Assembly (NCBI RefSeq): GCF_000208865.1
Contig: NC_018397.1
Location: 6,017,844 to 6,081,843, forward strand
Origin: Neospora caninum Liverpool
Taxonomy: Eukaryota; Apicomplexa; Conoidasida; Eucoccidiorida; Sarcocystidae
Direction: 5' to 3'
Length of the DNA: 64,000 nucleotides
Shown here: piece after piece, positions 22,401 to 32,921 of the stretch
Position numbering within the stretch: position 1 is the first letter of the stretch
Layout: the number at the start of each line of letters is the position of its first letter
Notes under the pieces: generated by a model
Told to the model about the DNA's origin: nothing
The model's input: only the letters and a program-made list of their open reading frames with translations
The model's database searches: none
Translations under genes and position numbers: made by a program

Positions 22401-25400
22401 TTCTCAAAGCTGAGCTCGCGAAAGCAGGTTCGCGCGTACGCCCTCGTGGCGCTCGTCGACAAACGGTACTTCGATCTCGGGCCGATGGGCCTGCCGAAAA
22501 TCGAAGAGGAGCTGCGGCAGACCGTGATGCAGCAGGACGCACGCCACAGCGTCTCGTCGTCGTTCGCAGAGGCGACGGCGCCGGCGACGTACCTCTACCT
22601 GTTTGGCTTCATGAAGGCCCTGAAAGAGCGGGATCCGTGGATAACAGATCTCCACTGGCCCAGCGCGGGAGCCTTGGCAGGCGCCAAGGAGCTAACGTCG
22701 CCGTGGCAGCCGTGGTCAAAAACGCTGCGCAGCGTTTTGTTGCGGAAACGGTCGACTCTGACCGGGTCTTTCTCGGCGTTTCCACGGGGCGAGAACTTTG
22801 TCGATGGCGCTGTCTTCGCCGATATGACTGTGGAGGCGGCGGCCGCCCCCATGTTAGGTTTGGCGGCTGCGCCGCGCATGGCCAAGGCGACCTTCGCTGG
22901 ACGTCAGGCCGCGGTGGAACAGGACGCAGGCGCCGGCGTGGCGTCCAGTGCGAGTCCTGCAGTCGCGTCCACGAAGCTTCTGCTCTCCGACACGCCCGTG
23001 ATTCTGTGGAAGACCGTCGAGCTGACGGAGGATACGCGGGGCGATTTGACCGGCCACGTGTCCGTTCGCGTTCCCGACGATTCGAACACGTACCTTTTCA
23101 GGAGTCAGGTCGTGGTGGCGGTGGAGGAGAAGGAAGGGACTGCAGTGTCCTTCTTCCGCAGGCTCTGGAACAGGCGCGTGCCCGCGTCACCACTCAGTCG
23201 CGTCTTTTACGGCCAATTCGAGAAGGAAGTGTCTGTGAAGAAGCGGCTGAAGATGACGCCGTTCCGCCCGAAACTCTTGCGGAAAGGCGACGTGGCGAAC
23301 GTCGGCGTGATCTTGCAGGTCGACGAGAGTCTCGTGGCGGAAGGCGGCGAAGCGATCGTCTACACGTGGTTCCCGGAACGAGGGGAAACGATGGAGACGG
23401 GTCACCGCCAAAGGGTCCAACTGACGAACACCGCGCTCCCGGTCACGGTGCGTGTCGACACAGACGAACAGTCGGTCATCACCAACCACAAACTCCTCCA
23501 AGTCCACTGCTTCGCACACCTGGCGGTCAACTCTTCCGTCTCTCACGGCCTCGCCTTCTTCGTCCCCGTGACGCCGATCGCGCCGCGCCTGTCGCTCTCG
23601 AGCATCTGGGCGATCGTTGCTCCGCGGACTTTGGGCCGCGCCAGAGACCCGTCCGAGGCAGCGGACGAAGCACAGAACTCGGTGGTGGCGGTCGAAGGCG
23701 TCGAGCTCCCGCTGCCTGTCATGGAAGGCGTAGGCGGCCTCTCCGCGTCAGTGGGCGTCGGCTACGGCGCCGTGCTCCTGGAGAAAATCCGGACGTTTCT
23801 CTCCGCCGAAGTATGCCCATTCGTCCCCGCAAAGCAGGCGTTCGACGATCTCTTGTGGGACACGAACAGCAAAGGCAGAGAAACGGTCACCGGGTCGAAA
23901 GCCGTTTTCTGCACTTGCTGTCGCGAGGCGTTTCCGGCGTCCCCCGTGCCGTTCTTCGAACGCACCAGTCCGTCCCTCTCCTCTCTGCTTCTCGCGATTC
24001 TCGCCCGCCAGCTGGTGACTGCGATGAAGCTGCAGGTGCGCGGCGAGCTGGAGGCGAGTGCTGTCTTTGCGGAGACCAAACTCTCTGAGTACGTGCCTCC
24101 CGACGCCGGAGTCTTTCGCCGCACGGGCTTTCTGTCGCGCCCCTACGCGGAATACACAGCCTTGGCCATCCGCGAGCATCCGCTGGACGTCGACCTGAAC
24201 CTTTTGGTGCTCCTCGTCGCGAAACGGCACGCGTCTGCCGCCGTCCTTCCGTATGTCGCGTCTGTGAAACAAACGATTCTCGCGTTCCTTCGCGAATCCG
24301 AGTCGCGGTTCCTCGCGTCGTTCGACGCTGTCCCATCCCCTGGCGAAGTATGGCCCCAGCCCGCGCCCCTCGCCGCCTCGGAGCCTGGACAGGCGGTGCC
24401 GGACTCTTCGCTGGCGCATGCGTCGGCCAGCGTCGGACACGTGGCGCAGAGCCCGCAGAAGCCAATCGATTTCTCGCGGTTTCTCGCCTACGTCGGCCGG
24501 GGCCTCGTCGCGCGAGTCCGCTACGTGTTTGGGCCTGCCGCGACCTTCAACCTGGAGCACCCGGAGGCGGAGGAAGCGTTGTCGTTTTCCAGTCTCCTGC
24601 GGGGGGTGTTGTCTGTGGACGGCGAACGCGGCGCCGACGAGAAGGAGCCGACGAACGAGCTTCAGGTGTCTCCGCATCTGCTGTGGGCCCTCGTGATTGG
24701 CCTGGAGAACCGCGACCAGGCGAGCGCTCCGTATCTTCTCGCCCTTGCGAATGCGGTTCTAAAGAAATCAGTCAGCCTCCTCCGATTTCTTCCGAACTCC
24801 GGCGCGTACCTCAGTGGCTTCGGCAGCGCGACCGCAGCGAGCGACGCGCAGCACGCGATGCTGCTGCAAACCGCCAGCTTCGTCCTCTCAGCGACGCCTG
24901 CAGGACGGTCGGCTTCCGCCGTTCTTCTCTCGCTCGAGCCGGAGTTCTCCGCCTTCACCAGCTTCGCCCAGTTGCCCCCTGAAGACATCATCCACATTTT
25001 CTCAAAGGTCGTGCTGTATCTGGCCCGCGGCGGGAAGCGGGGACAGCTGGGCCCGCGCCGGATGGTCCCCTGGACGGGCTGTCTCTTTCGGAGTCCCTGG
25101 GAAGATCTGCTTGTCATGGACGCCTTCTCCAGCTGGCACGCGGCGACCCAGAGCGACCGCGCGGACCTCGCCGTCTCCGTGCACCTGGGCACGGGCGAGA
25201 GGGAAGCGGGGCCCGTAGGGCAGCGTGCGACCCCGTGGCTCTTGCTGCTCCACGGTCACCTCAATCTGCGAAAACACACAGCGATCCTTGAGACCAAGCT
25301 TGCGTGGAGCGAACTGGAGGCGAGCAAGCTGCTCGGAGGAAAGCTCTCTTTTGTCTCTTGCAGGGCGCGTGAGAGGCGCGAGGCCGCACCGCCTGAGAGC

Positions 25401-27467
25401 CACGAAGGAGAACGCACCTGGGAGGGGAAAGTGCGCGTGAACGTCAAGGGCCAAGGCGTCGCCGTAGTCGCCATCGGCATGGACTTCATCCCCGACAGAC
25501 CCCGCATGCTGCCAACCTTCATGGGCGCTCTCCTGCAAAAGGAATTTCTCGTGTTTGACTCTGCAACTGAGACGTGCGGAAACACCCCCGTCGCCAGCGC
25601 GGTCCGAGGCAGCCGCGTGTGCGTGGCTCTTCGAATCACTGTCAAGGACGAAGTCAGGTACGTGTGGACTGAGAGGCGGCGCGAAACGTCGGGAAGCAAG
25701 ACCAGTCGAGCCTTTCGAAAGGGACGCATGCCACTCAGGATGCGATAGATTAGATATAGAAAGATGCGCATGTATCCGCTCTTGTCACAGAAGAAAACTG
25801 GTGTTCAGTGCATCCACATCCGCGTCTCGTTCCACTCGAGACGAATTTGGGTCGGTGTTCCCGTCGGTCACCTGTCTCGCCTGGATTCTCTGTAGATGGG
25901 TCAGACCGGCCATACAAGTGGGAGCATGGCTTGGTCGAGCCGCGTGCACCTACGCTAAAAAGATGCCGGTGGTCTTGTTCAGAGTTGTCCCCTGTCTTCT
26001 ATAAACCTAGAGCACATGGTTGTGCACGTCGCCGTCCGTTTTTCCTTTCAGAGATGTGACGATCCGGGATCTCTTGCCTGCCGGCTTAGAGCTCTCCTCT
26101 CGAGACCCGAGCATGTCGCCTCTTGCTGCGGTGGAGGACGTTTCTTCCTCTTGCACGAGACCGCCACACCGGGGCTTCCTCCCTGGGCGGGGACGAGGAT
26201 CGGGTTATTCCTCGTTCTCGTCCTTTTGGTTCTTCCCCCGATGCGAGCCTCGTCTTCTCGGCAACGCTGTAGAGTGGCGGTGCCCGTTCCTCGCGCCAGG
26301 GACGCACACGCTTCGGGTTGTCGCAATCGCTACCGTCTCTGGCTTCTTCGCAGTGCCTATGGCCACAGTAGAGGTGGGAGTTGACTTGGGAACAGACATG
26401 CTGTCGAGGCGGCAACCAGGAGGCAAGGTCACATTGCTCGGCGCGAGCGGGGCGGCGAAGAGGGCATTTGTAGTCCTCGAAGAAGACGAGCGACAACTGG
26501 CGACAAACGAGGCAGCCCTCTTCAAGGAGGCGGGGTTCGCACCGGTAAGTGAAACGCGCTGCACGGAAAGGCCGAAAAGATGAAACGGGGGCAGAGACTT
26601 CGGCGGAAACGCCCGGTGTGCAGCTAGGTGCTAGGTGGATGCACGTACGCGTTGACGCAGTTGGACAAGTCCACAAAAAGTCGTCAGCCTGCGCCCACAA
26701 AGAGGTTCTCTGTAGCCTGGTCCTTCGAGCTTCGTGGCCGCACGAATATAGCATCTGGGGATTCATCTTCTCCGGAGTCTATGTATCGGTCCTTCTTCCG
26801 ATATACGTTCACTGGTGATCTGACAAGAGACTTTAGGGCGTCAACAATCAGGGGAGCATCGTTCGAGGACGTACAGAACACGGGAAAGGCACCACTGGGC
26901 AGGGGCGGAAAGGGAGGCGCCGCTCGTCAGTGCGAGATATAGCAGGTGAAGAAACGACTGCATTCGTGCGGGGCTTCTCCCGTTTCGATGGCGCTGACCA
27001 GCTGGTTGTGGCGCCGAGTTCGTGGAGTCGAGAAGTGAAACTGCGCACGAGTGTGGTTATGAGTGTGTGTTGTGTCTTTTTGATGGGGTTTGCAATGGGT
27101 GTCGAAAATCCGAGAAAAAGGTGCAAGGGAAACGAAGGCGGATACAGCGAGCCGAAAGCCCAATGCATGTTCTGGTTCGTAACCAGAGACAGTGTGCCCA
27201 CCGGCAGTCACTACGTCCACGCAATCTCTTCACGTCCCGTGTCTGAGTCGTAAGACAGACTCTAGGATATCCACGTTAAACGGCCTTTGTGGGTCCGCAC
27301 GCATGTCGCCTCTCGGTTGCCAAGGTCTTCATGTGTTTTTCTGGCTTCTTGTGCCTTTCCTGGTTTCTCAGCCTCCGGCTTGGCTGCTGGGGAGCGCCCC
27401 CAAAGGCTGCGGTGTCTGTCCAGCGGGCACCGTCTGCTCCCCTGCTCTGGGAAAGTGCGTTTCGTAA
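16457..27467 (+). CDS. Secreted alpha-2-macroglobulin of bacterial type, thioester lacking
   Basis: Giant protease-inhibitor-type protein of macroglobulin (MG) domains. Exons 16457-17658, 18192-19088, 19400-25657, 26052-26544 and 27372-27467 join in phase (2981 residues). A signal peptide is visible (GLWFVALLLLAFVDRNACS). Hallmarks follow the order of bacterial YfhM/YfaS proteins: VFSVPVIPLGA, GGWVTTSVYRFDPEDAWPAD and LRSASGQRL near the N-terminus; ADRTSFRPGDKVFLHGLVS at about residue 940 (MG2 motif); FRPKLLRKGDVANVGVILQV at about 1987; RDVTIRDLLPAGLE at the exon 4 start; and GTHTLRVVAIATVSGFFAVP near the C-terminus. At the place where CxEQ would sit (about residue 2172) the protein reads AEVCPFVPAKQ, so no internal thioester can form. 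The last exon adds a small cysteine module (GCGVCPAGTVCSPALGKC). Exons between 26545 and 27371 could have been missed. Role inferred: an extracellular or vacuolar inhibitor or adhesive scaffold. Confidence 0.92.
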
Positions 27468-28721
27468 GCGGTGGTGAGGCGGCAAGCTGTGGGGAACAGC
27501 GACAAGTCAGCGACGAGAAAGCACGTATTTTTGCGCTGAGTGAAGGGCCAACAGCAACTGATTTTTCACGAGGCTTCTTGCTCGCTGGCAGTGGGACGTG
27601 GAAGCGACAACAGCCGCTTTCTTCTTGTTTCAGAGGACGAAGCAAAGACCTGTAAACGGCAAAGGAAAGCGACAGCAGGTTTGTCCCTTAGAACTGCAGC
27701 TTCGTCCAGTTTTATGTGCCTATCGTCTGTCGTTTTGTTTCCAAAGGCGCGTGGATGGAAAAGGTAAAACGACCTGGTAAAGTTTGCATAGATGCGAGTG
27801 AACGAGCGCTAACGTATGAGTGCCCATGAAGGGTGTGTACCGGCGGGCGATGACGGTTGCACGACGATTTGAACCCAAGACAGTTAACAGACGGCAACTG
27901 CGGGGATGGAACAAAGAAAGGAGAGAGGTCGGGATTTCGAAGGCAGTGGAGGAAGTCAGGATGGAGGATATCATGTGGCAGTGATTCCACGGATCGTAGC
28001 GCCGTTTATCCGTGCCCCGCACAGAATTCAGCGAAAGGACTTTCGCTTATTGTTCCGGCGGGACAGTACGGAATGGTTCTTGCCAATTCGGGAGACGAGT
28101 GTTACGGCCACCGCAGTGATTGGGTTACTCACGTTTTCCGCTGTAGTTAATGTGGGAACGAAGATGGTTCAGTATCCATCGTGATAATAAAGTGTCTGAG
28201 CACGAGGGCTTCTATGGTGTCGATACATTTTTTGTGGCACGAGTAGACTCGCTTTTCGTGTTGTGTGATGCATGCGTCCGCGTTCACCGAAAACGTGTGA
28301 TATTGAGTCGAATCATTTTGCGTTATTCGTACTGGCCCGCTTTTCGCGGGTACAGACTTCTACCCGAACGGTTGTTACTCTCCCGCTCAGATCGAAGTGG
28401 GAGGACCGCGCGCGTTCTGGGGCGACACGGTCTAGGATGGACCTCCCCGCGTGCGGCGATCCTTGCAGCAAAGGGCGCATAGAAAGAACGCATACAGAAC
28501 AGGACTTGTGGAACTGTTCGTGCGTTGCACGCGAGTGTGCGTCAGTAACTTTCCGCGTGGAATCCTCCCACATGCACAATTTTTGTAGGGAAACGCGAGA
28601 CCATCCTTCTCTGGGCCGCGTGGCAGCGTCGCCTAGACCGTGAAGACCCTTCACAGCGAAGTTGTGGCAGTACCGGTGGTTAGAGATGCGAACGTTCCAG
28701 CGCTTGTCGAGTAAGGGAGGA
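27468..28721. other. Convergent intergenic region
   Basis: The 3' ends of the macroglobulin gene and of the coiled-coil gene face each other here. I see no gene, only short frames without family features. Confidence 0.6.
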
Positions 28722-31700
28722 TTATAGTTTCCTAAGCGTTAAGAAACCTGCACCGTTCACCAGTGGATGCAGACGAGAATCAGCACTGGAGCAGCCTTGG
28801 CGTGACGCCTCGCCCCGGAAGAATGATCCTTCCAAATTTTGCCTTGTCTCGTCAGATGGGTGACCACAGACAGGGACGTCAGCAATCGCCACCGCAACAC
28901 GGGCCTTTGCTGGCAGCAAGAGAAATGTGTGGAGAACGTCCGGAACCAGCACAGGTTCAGTTGGTCCCCCCACTAATTTTCTTCCAGTTGAAGACGAGAC
29001 ACCCTCGAGAGGTCTGCTGTTTTCGTCGCAAGTCCCGACCGCGGTGCTATCGCCTTCACGGGTAGCAGCGGAAGTGCTCCAGTCGCTGTATATATCGCAG
29101 CTATCAAGCCGTGTTTTCCCTCGCAGAAATGCATTTTTATTTGGCGAGAGGCAGGCGGAACGTCTGGGTTCGTCAGCTTGTCGCCCGTGAGGTAGCTTTG
29201 CAGCCTGTGACCCCCCCTTAACCATGTTCGGTGCAATGAATTGTGGGGCGCACAAATTATTTATTTCCACAACGGAGGCCGAAGCCTTAATAACACACGT
29301 CTCGTTGATCACAAGGAACACGCCTGAGCAGCGCCTCTGGGATTCTCCATGGAATGCACGTGGAATCTGGTCAGCGGGTCTCCCGCCGATGCTTGCTTCT
29401 GACGCGGCGCAGGCCTCACGCTGTACGAATGATGTTTCCTTCGTCCGGGGGCTCTCGTCGCTTGTTGCGCTATCACACTTCCAATGGGAACTCGTGACAT
29501 GCCCAAAAATTCCCACGACCACTTCGTAAAGTCCAGGAGAAAGGATGTCCACGAATTGCGTTCCCTGCTGCCAGTGAAACATCTCCAAGCAGTTATTCAT
29601 GGCTTCTCCATTCCAAACAACAAAGCTGACCCTCGCTTCATCTTCTTCGCTGTTGGCGCCGCACACGGGTGCTCGAGCCGTTGCTCCAGACGATTCCGAC
29701 TCATGTACATGACTCCCTTTTCCACAAACCATCAAATCGTGGCAGCGGCCGGATAGGGGGGTACAAGTTGAAGCGGAGTCGCCAGCCGATCGGTTCCCAT
29801 CAGTCGTGCCCTGCCTGTTCAGTTTCAAAAACGCCAGCGCCTTAAGGCACATGTTGCGCACTCCCTCTGGCGCAGAACATCGCGTACCGGACCGCCAGAT
29901 CCATCGCCCAACACCTGTTTTTGAGCAAATGGCGTCATTAGCAGTGGCTTGGCCTCGACCTGTGGCAGGCAGAACCTGTCGAGAAGCTTCGGCTGCACGC
30001 AGCTGTTCCAAACTATGCCGCTGCTCCGGCTGTTTACAAATCTGTCTCTTGGCAACCTGCCCACGCTTGAACAGCTCAGGAAGTGGTCCCTTATTTGGCG
30101 AAGATATAAAAGCGGAGTACGCCTTCAACGCCTCTACCGCTGACCGTCGGCTTTGTGCTGGGAGTGACAAATTCAACAGTTCTTCGACTGAAAGCTCCAG
30201 GTACTCTATCCGCTCCTGCAATCTGCGTGTTTCCACAAAACGTAGCTCTTGCCTTTCCGCCTTCAACCTTTCCACCTCGAGGGCGAGTTTCGCGACGGTG
30301 CCTTCAAATGGAGCAACAGCCGTACACCGCTCGTGGAGCTGCTTTAGCTGGGCTCGTTGGTCGTGCTGTTCTTCTCGTAGGATTCGGAAGTCGACAAGAG
30401 CCGCTTGTAACTCTGTCCGAGTGTGAATCTGCTCAGCTTTCAGGTGATGACTGTCGCCTCTGCATTCCTCTGCTAGCTGGCGAAGGCTCCTTTGAAGCTG
30501 CTGCTGGTCGCGGTGCATCTGGTTCTGCGTCATCTGCCGGTCCTCCTGCTGCGTCAACGTTTCGTCACATACTCTCTCTGTCTTAGCTATGGCTTCTTCG
30601 CACTGTTTTGCCACTCTGTCACCGAGCGTCTTCAGGTGTGCGAGCTCTTCCTCCACGTGTTTGAGTTCTTGGGCATAGCGTGCACTTCGTTCCTCGGCCA
30701 CCTTTTGAAACCTGTACAGCTTTATCAGCATCTCACTCTGGTTCTGGCAGTGTGCTCTCAAGCATTTCCCCATTGTCTCGGCTAAAAGCTGTTGCACGCC
30801 TCGAAGAGCGCGCGCTTGGTCAGAAGACGCAGCTTGCATGATATCAGTCCTGCATGCTGTCAATTCTTGGGCGAACTTGTTCCCCGTGGCTTCCAGAGCA
30901 ACTTGCAGTTCCGCCGTTTCGGATCTGCGCTCTTCGAGAGCAGCCACACACGATTCGTGGGCCCTTTGCAGCTCATGCATGCGATCTTCCGTTCTTTTCA
31001 GACGCCCCTGCAGGCGAACCACCTGCTGCACGACGCAAGGGAAGGTCACAGGAGTTTCTTCAATCCGTGGGGCGATAAGGCTTTTCCTTGTTAATAGCTG
31101 CCTTCCACCTCGGAAAGTCGGGTATTGCTTGTCACGAGACACCGCTGATGAAACGTTCTGTTGTTTGACTGGTGGACGGCGCGTCCTGTTCCTTCCGGAA
31201 CCTGGTTCAACATCATGTCGCTCCTCCTCGCTCAAGGGCGCAGGAGAGTCAACCGACCAGAGACAGGTGGAGACTCCATCGCTGGTCTTCCGTAGAAGAC
31301 GAGTAGTGACTCCAGAGGTTTCAGGTTGAGTGGCAGCCACGACGTCCCGTGAGGATTTGCTGGCCAAGGGGCTGTGGTCTTCAGAACGACGCTCCCTGTG
31401 TGGGAATGGCTGAATGATACACTTTAATTCCCCCACATCGCACGCTAGCGTGCGACACTGATGTTGCAGAGACCTCAGGGGAACGGCGTGTGCACGCAGG
31501 CACTCTTTTTGCAGAGCTTTTGAAATGCTGCTCAGCTGGACACGAACATTCGACTGAAGAGTTCGTGAGAGAACCAGGTGCTTCTCTTCCAGCCTTGCCA
31601 TCGCTTCCCTTAGCTTTCTGGTGCAGGTGCCGAATTCCGCCTCAAGTTTCTCGAACTCGTGTAGCGGGACCAGATGCTTTGTCACCTGCTTCAGATAGCC

Positions 31701-32921
31701 AACAATTTTTCGATCAGCAGCTGCGCTGCGCTGAGAATTTACGCGTGCCGCCGGATGCTGCGCACCCAAACTGGCATCATTCGCTGCCAGCTGCTTCGGT
31801 GCAACGTCAAGGGTGCTGGAATCTACTTTTCCATTCCGTATCGACTTGACCTGATTCAGGTGTGCCAGCGAATTTCCGTCAACGCCAGGTTCGTTCTGAG
31901 TAATAAGCTCGTCCTGTTGAGTCTTCAGGATCCGCTGCCGAAGATTCTGAAGGGCTTCGTCGTGTTCTTCCCGAATTTTACATGTAGACACTACGGCGTG
32001 GTGATGAGTTTCTCGCATGGGAGGTAAGGCTTCTCGACCACAGAGGAAATGTTCTCTCCCATTTGCCTGCGGATCGTTCCTACAGCAAGTGCGTGAGCAG
32101 AGGCTGACTCCCGGTGAATTACAGAAATCGGTCCCGTGGAACACGATACAGGGCGAAGTTGAGCGGGCGCATCTACTTCGGTGCAAGCTGCGGAGGTTGG
32201 GACACGACGCTGAAAATGCTCTACATCCAGGCCTTCGCTTACTCAACAGGAAGCCCAAACCTGCCTCAGTTGCCTCGTGTTCACCTGTTCGAGGTTTGGG
32301 GCACCCCGCAGGCGAGACAGGTAAAGGTGGAGTGCAACTGCCTTCTCGGCTAGCGTCTACTGCGGGAGGATTTGATTCCAAGTGTCGATTACCCGGGGGG
32401 GCTGCGTGCTTCTGAGCTGGTGACGTCAGCGTTGGTCTAAGTACGACAGGGGAGCAGGAGATTAAAAAAGTGTTTGTCCTGTCGCCGCAAGAGGGATGCA
32501 CTCCGCTCTCATTTTGCACGCTGCGAACAAGCTCTTCCAGGTTCTTGATAGCCTGCCACTGTTTCTGTATGGCATTGTCTAACTTGCTATTTTGATTGTG
32601 AATGACACGGGTCAAAGCATCCTCTCTTTTCTTTACGGTCTCCTCACATTTTTTAATACGCCGTTCCAGGCTGGCGCGGCTTTCACATTCGTTCTGCAGC
32701 TTGCCGCAAGCTTCGAGCAACGTGGACCGTACTTCCTGGGCGCTTCGATCCGTATACGCCAACGTCGACTGCAAGTCACCGTGCGTCGGGAGTGACGCAG
32801 CATAGATTTTCAAGTCGTCAATGCGTTGTTCTGCAGCGCTTAATTGCAACTCTGTGCACATCCGCCTCTCGATAGAGTTTATTGACGCAAGCAGAGAGCG
32901 AAATGCGTGCCGCAAGCTGTT
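28722..32921 (-). CDS. Large coiled-coil protein with C-terminal beta-rich domain (5' end uncertain)
   Basis: One uninterrupted frame of about 1400 codons. Coiled-coil segments fill roughly residues 15-140, 395-500 and 640-920 (for example LERRIKKCEETVKKRE and LEVERLKAERQELRF). They are separated by basic, serine-rich stretches. The last 310 residues are different: alternating hydrophobic strands such as ARVSFVVWNGEAMNN, DILSPGLYEVVVGIFGH, GVFLVINETCVIKASASV and VLHTFLLLPAKARVAVAIAD, then the terminal GFLTLRKL. This resembles a C1q/TNF-type jelly roll found at the ends of some alveolate coiled-coil proteins; that is an inference from pattern. The first in-frame ATG is at 32861. A good acceptor (ATATGTTTACAG) sits just upstream of 32921 in phase 0, so a short 5' exon around 32.95-33.2 kb is likely. 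Function unknown; cytoskeletal or centrosomal scaffolding is possible. Confidence 0.75.
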   Translation of the reverse strand, partial: NSLRHAFRSLLASINSIERRMCTELQLSAAEQRIDDLKIYAASLPTHGDLQSTLAYTDRSAQEVRSTLLEACGKLQNECESRASLERRIKKCEETVKKREDALTRVIHNQNSKLDNAIQKQWQAIKNLEELVRSVQNESGVHPSCGDRTNTFLISCSPVVLRPTLTSPAQKHAAPPGNRHLESNPPAVDASREGSCTPPLPVSPAGCPKPRTGEHEATEAGLGFLLSKRRPGCRAFSASCPNLRSLHRSRCARSTSPCIVFHGTDFCNSPGVSLCSRTCCRNDPQANGREHFLCGREALPPMRETHHHAVVSTCKIREEHDEALQNLRQRILKTQQDELITQNEPGVDGNSLAHLNQVKSIRNGKVDSSTLDVAPKQLAANDASLGAQHPAARVNSQRSAAADRKIVGYLKQVTKHLVPLHEFEKLEAEFGTCTRKLREAMARLEEKHLVLSRTLQSNVRVQLSSISKALQKECLRAHAVPLRSLQHQCRTLACDVGELKCIIQPFPHRERRSEDHSPLASKSSRDVVAATQPETSGVTTRLLRKTSDGVSTCLWSVDSPAPLSEEERHDVEPGSGRNRTRRPPVKQQNVSSAVSRDKQYPTFRGGRQLLTRKSLIAPRIEETPVTFPCVVQQVVRLQGRLKRTEDRMHELQRAHESCVAALEERRSETAELQVALEATGNKFAQELTACRTDIMQAASSDQARALRGVQQLLAETMGKCLRAHCQNQSEMLIKLYRFQKVAEERSARYAQELKHVEEELAHLKTLGDRVAKQCEEAIAKTERVCDETLTQQEDRQMTQNQMHRDQQQLQRSLRQLAEECRGDSHHLKAEQIHTRTELQAALVDFRILREEQHDQRAQLKQLHERCTAVAPFEGTVAKLALEVERLKAERQELRFVETRRLQERIEYLELSVEELLNLSLPAQSRRSAVEALKAYSAFISSPNKGPLPELFKRGQVAKRQICKQPEQRHSLEQLRAAEASRQVLPATGRGQATANDAICSKTGVGRWIWRSGTRCSAPEGVRNMCLKALAFLKLNRQGTTDGNRSAGDSASTCTPLSGRCHDLMVCGKGSHVHESESSGATARAPVCGANSEEDEARVSFVVWNGEAMNNCLEMFHWQQGTQFVDILSPGLYEVVVGIFGHVTSSHWKCDSATSDESPRTKETSFVQREACAASEASIGGRPADQIPRAFHGESQRRCSGVFLVINETCVIKASASVVEINNLCAPQFIAPNMVKGGSQAAKLPHGRQADEPRRSACLSPNKNAFLRGKTRLDSCDIYSDWSTSAATREGDSTAVGTCDENSRPLEGVSSSTGRKLVGGPTEPVLVPDVLHTFLLLPAKARVAVAIADVPVCGHPSDETRQNLEGSFFRGEASRQGCSSADSRLHPLVNGAGFLTLRKL

